The position numbers were made by a program, and so were the translations under genes. The notes under the pieces are model-generated. The model did not search any database. It saw nothing but the letters and a program-made list of their open reading frames with translations, and was not told the DNA's origin. Positions 15,111 to 18,306 of a stretch of 18,306 bases of DNA are shown here, in pieces. The DNA comes from CAYPZL01 sp964415045. GTDB taxonomy: Bacteria > Planctomycetota > Phycisphaerae > Sedimentisphaerales > Anaerobacaceae. Every line of letters starts with the position of its first letter. Positions within the stretch are counted from its first letter, which is position 1. The DNA lies in NCBI GenBank assembly GCA_964415045.1, contig CAYPZL010000114.1, positions 1 through 18,306 on the forward strand. The letters run 5' to 3'.

Positions 15111-17219
15111 ATGTCGCGCTGTCGTACTATTCTGCTGGCAGCGGCTCTGGGTTTGGCCGGCTGCGGACGCTCCTTGGAGATCGCCGTTACGCAGCCCGTG
15201 GTGGAGAGCCCGCCGGCGACCGGCACGCCCACCGCCGGCGCCGTTTCCATCGACATCACACCGCCTCCCGGGATGCCGATGGGCGGGTATTCCCTCCTGG
15301 CCAACAAAGGCATGGGCTTCCGCACGCGGCTGAAGGCACGGATTGTGTACGTCAACGACGGCAAGGGCAACGCCGTCGCCCTCGTCCAGACCGACCTGAC
15401 GGCGGGCTCGCTTCTGGTGCACCACCAAGTGGCCGAGGCCGTGGCGCGGAGGACCCATCTGAGACCCGGCGACATCGCCATCACCGCTTCGCACAGCCAC
15501 TCGGCGCCCGTCAACTTCTTCGACAACGATTTCTACAACAAGCACACCTCCAGCGGCGCTGGCTTGGAGCCGCGCTTCCTGGAGTTCGTCGTGCAGCGAA
15601 TCGCAGAAGGCATTCTGGAGGCGTGCAAGACCCGCCGTCCGGCCCGGGTCGCGACGGGGCGCAAGGACATCTACGGCTATAACCGCAACCGGTCCCTGAG
15701 TTCCTACGTCCTCAACGAAAACGTCAAAGATATCGATCCGGACGATCCGCAGGCGGTCTTTCGAGCGGTGAATCCGGCGTTGTTTATGGTGCGTGTGGAC
15801 GTGCGCGACGACCGGGGCCGGTATCAGCCGTTGGCGGCGTTCTCCAGTTTCTCCGTGCACGCAACGGCGCTGACGCCCCCGGTGCAGGTCTACAACGCGG
15901 ACCTGTTCGCGTATGCCCAGAAGGACCTCGAATGGGCGATTCAGCAGAAGTATGACACGCCGTGGGCGGTTGTTCACGCGCTGACTGCCGGGACCCAGGG
16001 CGACATGGCCCCGGCCCTGCCGGACCGGGGGGACAACATATTCGGTCATTTCCCGGTGAACTGGAAGGAAGCACGCGAATTGGGACAGGGGATAGGCCGG
16101 GAGGCCGTCGGCCTGTTCGAGTCGTTGGGCGACGCGCTGACGGCCGATGTCACCGTGAGGTCCGCGGTCCGCGAACTCAACATTCGCGAAAACAACGTGG
16201 CCGACGGCGTCACGCTTTGCAAAGATGCCGCCGTGGGCAATCCGGTGACTGCCGGCGCCTACGAACGCCGCGCGCCGTGGCTGGCCGCGGTACCCTTCCT
16301 CAGAGGCGGCAACCCGATGTCACGCCGCTGGTGGTTCTTCAAGAACGGGTGCCAGGGCAACAAGCGGCATTTCGGCTTCTCGTGCCTGCAACCCCTCATC
16401 GAGCCCAAGGACAGCTTCCCGGATACGGTGATGTTCCAGCTCATCCGCATCAACGACACCGTGATTCTGCCGCTGCCTTTTGAGGTGACGGCCGAGTCGG
16501 GTCGGCGCATGGCGGCCCGCGTTAAGCGCGAGTTTGAACGTGCCGGCGACGACCGTATCGAGCACGTGTGGGTGGCCGGCAACGCTAACGGGTATTTCGG
16601 TTATACGACTACCCCCGAGGAGTATTCCCGACAGAACTATGAGGGGGGACACACGCTTTACGGCCGCTACTGTACGCCTTACCTCACGGCGCAGCTTGGC
16701 CTGCTCGCGCACGATCTTACGGCCCGCGGCTGCGTGCAGGAATTGATGCCCAGTTGGACCTACCGGCTCAAGACGAACACCTTCTACCCCCAAGATCGGG
16801 CCGGCACGGGCCTGCGGCGGGTATTGCGCCAGCCGGCGGCCGTGCGGGCGGATGCGGCACATGAAGAGGATTACGTTGCGTTCCGCTGGCAGGACGTGGG
16901 CCCGTCTGGGATCTGCTTCCACCAGCCGCTGAGCCGCGTGGAAGTCAAAACCGGCGGTCAGTGGAGGCTCATGTCGGCCGACGGAGAACCGATCCACGAC
17001 GATGGGTATGACCTGGAAGTCCGCTACCTGGGCAAGCGCGACAACGGCATGGGCCAATACGAGCTGCGCTGGTACAACCCGGTGCTCGGGGGCGAATACC
17101 GTTTCCGGATCGAACCCCGGGACCAACGTCCCGCTCTGGTCAGCCGAGCGTTCCTATATCATGGATTTGCAGGCGGGCGGGACACGAAAGCGGCGTTGGC
17201 CTTTGCCACGGCCGAGTAA
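15111..17219 (+). CDS. Neutral/alkaline ceramidase-family lipoprotein, serine nucleophile replaced
   Basis: Neutral ceramidases hydrolyse the amide bond of ceramide with a zinc ion and a serine nucleophile. This 702-residue product begins with a lipoprotein signal (LAGC, Cys18), so it should be anchored in the envelope. The ceramidase core (about 43-545) is clear: zinc-site histidines in ITASHSHSAP (124-133), His250 in FSVHATAL, Glu458 in LPFEVTAESGRR, and Tyr498 in GYFGYTTTPEEYSRQNYEGG. The C-terminal beta-sandwich (about 560-700) also matches the family. The serine motif N-x-G-D-x-S-P-N instead reads TQGDMAPA (295-302), with Ala300 at the nucleophile position, so it may use another mechanism, another substrate, or be inactive. 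Start: 15111 gives the signal peptide directly but has a poor ribosome site; ATG 15012 has GGAAGGG 9 nt upstream but would put 33 extra residues before the signal. Confidence 0.87.
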   Translation: MSRCRTILLAAALGLAGCGRSLEIAVTQPVVESPPATGTPTAGAVSIDITPPPGMPMGGYSLLANKGMGFRTRLKARIVYVNDGKGNAVALVQTDLTAGSLLVHHQVAEAVARRTHLRPGDIAITASHSHSAPVNFFDNDFYNKHTSSGAGLEPRFLEFVVQRIAEGILEACKTRRPARVATGRKDIYGYNRNRSLSSYVLNENVKDIDPDDPQAVFRAVNPALFMVRVDVRDDRGRYQPLAAFSSFSVHATALTPPVQVYNADLFAYAQKDLEWAIQQKYDTPWAVVHALTAGTQGDMAPALPDRGDNIFGHFPVNWKEARELGQGIGREAVGLFESLGDALTADVTVRSAVRELNIRENNVADGVTLCKDAAVGNPVTAGAYERRAPWLAAVPFLRGGNPMSRRWWFFKNGCQGNKRHFGFSCLQPLIEPKDSFPDTVMFQLIRINDTVILPLPFEVTAESGRRMAARVKREFERAGDDRIEHVWVAGNANGYFGYTTTPEEYSRQNYEGGHTLYGRYCTPYLTAQLGLLAHDLTARGCVQELMPSWTYRLKTNTFYPQDRAGTGLRRVLRQPAAVRADAAHEEDYVAFRWQDVGPSGICFHQPLSRVEVKTGGQWRLMSADGEPIHDDGYDLEVRYLGKRDNGMGQYELRWYNPVLGGEYRFRIEPRDQRPALVSRAFLYHGFAGGRDTKAALAFATAE

Positions 17220-17409
17220 CCGCTGCTGGTTGCGGGAGCCGTCAAGGATTAACAGGTTGGCCCGATAACGCCTTGGGGAGGGGCTTGAAGAACGCTATCG
17301 AAGCGGGGTGGCAACGGAGTCGTCACAAAACATTGATGTTGGTATGGCCGTAAACGCGTGTTACATCAGCCCGGTGTCGCGACGTATCGGTTCTGCTTTG
17401 ACAAATGAC

Positions 17410-17442
17410 CGACCTGCCCGGCGTCGCGGGCAGGGCAGGTCG
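17410..17442. terminator. Strong hairpin between convergent ceramidase and SYLF genes
   Basis: CGACCTGCCC (17410-17419) pairs perfectly with GGGCAGGTCG (17433-17442) across a 13-nt loop that can itself form GCCC/GGGC pairs. It lies 30 bases past the stop of the leftward SYLF gene and 190 bases past the stop of the rightward ceramidase gene. Only short T-rich tracts follow on either side (TCATTCTC on plus, TCATTTGTC on minus), so it may work as a bidirectional but weak intrinsic terminator. The preceding stretch 17220-17409 shows nothing else I can support. Confidence 0.5.
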
Positions 17443-17471
17443 CTCTCATTCTCCGGCGGGGGACACCGGGG

Positions 17472-18044
17472 TCAGTTCAGTTCGTCGTCTTTCCAGTACT
17501 TCTGGCCGGCTATCGTCGCTTGCAGGGCCAGTCCGGTTTCGGTCATCGAGTAGACCGAGATTTTCGACCTGATGTCCCCCTCGACGCTTCCTTCGGCTCC
17601 GGTCTCGCCGGCCTTGGCGGCGGCGTCGGCATGGGCGCCGAAGTCCCAGCCGCTCTCGACAAACTTGTCCATCGCCGCCTTCTCGTTGAAGATCATGACG
17701 ACGCGGTAGTCTTTGGCGCCCAGTCCGAGGCCGACGCCTCCGAGGGCCATTTTCATGTAGGTGCGTTGCTTCGTGGCGTTATCGACGACCACGCCATACC
17801 CGCCCCCGGCACTGGCGATGAGCAAATTGACGTTGGCGTTGCTGAAGACGCCGTAGCCCGGAGCGTTCTTGACCTTTTCTTTCGTCTCCGGGGCCTCCTT
17901 GTACAGTCTCTCCAGAGTCTCGGTCTCCATGTCCGCCACGGCCTGGCGCTTCTCCACGATGGTCAGGTTGCCCCGAGGTCCGCATCCCGCCACCATGGCG
18001 ACGACGGCCAGGGCGACCACGGTCTTCACTGCTGTGCGCTGCAT
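17472..18044 (-). CDS. SYLF/Ysc84-domain lipid-binding lipoprotein
   Basis: A 190-residue lipoprotein: hydrophobic signal followed by VAGC with Cys21 as the lipidated residue, so it should sit in the periplasmic face of a membrane. The rest is one SYLF (Ysc84) domain at about 35-186: a helical start (QAVADMETETLERLY), then APGYGVFSNANVNLLIASAGGGYGVVVD (61-88), KMALGGVGLGLGAKDYRVVMIFN (98-120), the AKAGETGAEGSV segment (144-154) and a C-terminal ISVYSMTETGLALQATIAG (162-180). In eukaryotes this fold binds phosphoinositides; bacterial versions are envelope lipoproteins of uncertain role. The start at 18044 is preferred because AAGGAG (18052-18057) lies 7 nt before it and it begins the signal directly; an ATG at 18068 is in frame but lies before that ribosome site. 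It converges on the ceramidase gene, another predicted lipid-related lipoprotein. Confidence 0.92.
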   Translation of the reverse strand: MQRTAVKTVVALAVVAMVAGCGPRGNLTIVEKRQAVADMETETLERLYKEAPETKEKVKNAPGYGVFSNANVNLLIASAGGGYGVVVDNATKQRTYMKMALGGVGLGLGAKDYRVVMIFNEKAAMDKFVESGWDFGAHADAAAKAGETGAEGSVEGDIRSKISVYSMTETGLALQATIAGQKYWKDDELN

Positions 18045-18051
18045 GCTCTTT

Positions 18052-18057
18052 CTCCTT
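18052..18057 (-). promoter_or_regulatory. Ribosome binding site deciding the SYLF start
   Basis: AAGGAG on the minus strand with a 7-nt spacer to the ATG at 18044. It rules against the upstream in-frame ATG at 18068, which would place this site inside the coding region. Confidence 0.65.
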
Positions 18058-18160
18058 TCCTCAATCATTTACAGTCCATCGCCCCTTGCGGTGACGCTCG
18101 GCAGGAAGCATCGGCCGCAGAGGCAAATCGGACCCTTGTTGCCCCGAAAAGGGCTCTGTC

Positions 18161-18166
18161 ATTGTA
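18161..18166 (-). promoter_or_regulatory. Putative -10 box for the SYLF gene
   Basis: The minus strand reads TACAAT, five of six consensus bases, preceded by a 17-base interval but a poor -35 hexamer (GAACCA). The predicted leader is about 110 nt. The remaining sequence up to the window edge at 18306 holds no reading frame I can support. Confidence 0.35.
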
Positions 18167-18306
18167 GCCCTCCGCCGGTCCTGTGGTTCGGAAAACCCGA
18201 GAAAAACCCGTAATTTCCACGATAGACAGCCGGTCGCCAGGATAGTAGAAGAGTACTCAAGTTGACTGACTTTTTCGATTGGTCTGGGGCGTGGGGAACA
18301 GGATTG

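Noticed and set aside
14942..15119. The 12-mer GCTATGTCGCGC occurs at 14942-14953 and again at the ceramidase start (15108-15119)
   Set aside because: The copies are 166 bases apart, out of frame with each other, with no similarity beyond the 12 bases; most likely coincidence.

Overview
The window reads as chromosomal DNA of a GC-rich, Gram-negative-type heterotroph, most likely a planctomycete of the class Phycisphaerae (Sedimentisphaerales-like). This is inferred from gene content, not from a marker gene. The content includes a Tat-exported sulfatase, LamG/fibronectin-like modular secreted proteins, a CotH protein with several lamin-tail domains, a prepilin of the 'processing-associated DG' type, and a ceramidase-family lipoprotein. 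I found nine protein genes, no rRNA, tRNA, CRISPR array or insertion sequence, and no convincing phage or integron signature.

Layout. At 75-929 (+) is formamidopyrimidine-DNA glycosylase (mutM/fpg). It converges on a leftward series: a prepilin-like protein (962-1816), a 956-residue LamG protein (2038-4908) and a sulfatase (5381-6931). The gaps of 221 and 472 bases suggest separate transcription units. The 472-base gap looks like a long leader for the LamG gene, with a TATAAT box and a hairpin at the predicted 5' end. Diverging from the sulfatase is an SGNH/SASA-type carbohydrate esterase (7218-8204, +) with a near-consensus promoter. It is followed by a short GspE/PilB-type ATPase (8469-9728, +). 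That converges on a very large secreted LTD-CotH protein (9810-13931, -). Next comes a 1.2 kb stretch without a convincing gene (13932-15110), which carries a run of hairpins upstream of the CotH gene and a possible decayed lipoprotein. The right end holds a ceramidase-family lipoprotein (15111-17219, +) converging on a small SYLF/Ysc84 lipoprotein (17472-18044, -), with a strong hairpin between them.

How the genes may work together. Seven of the nine products carry an export or envelope signal (Sec, Tat, lipobox or prepilin leader). The sulfatase and esterase form a divergent pair that could remove sulfate and acyl groups from a complex polysaccharide. The LamG protein could bind glycans. 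The prepilin and the GspE/PilB ATPase are compatible with a type II secretion or type IV pilus-like machine, but no other parts of one are present here. The ceramidase and SYLF proteins point to lipid handling at the envelope. These links are inferences from gene content and proximity; no single operon unites them.

The main surprises are: a ceramidase-family protein that keeps its zinc ligands but has alanine where the family has its catalytic serine; a prepilin with proline in place of the histidine of the H-X9-DG motif; an isolated ATPase lacking the usual N-terminal region; and two long, structured 5' leaders.
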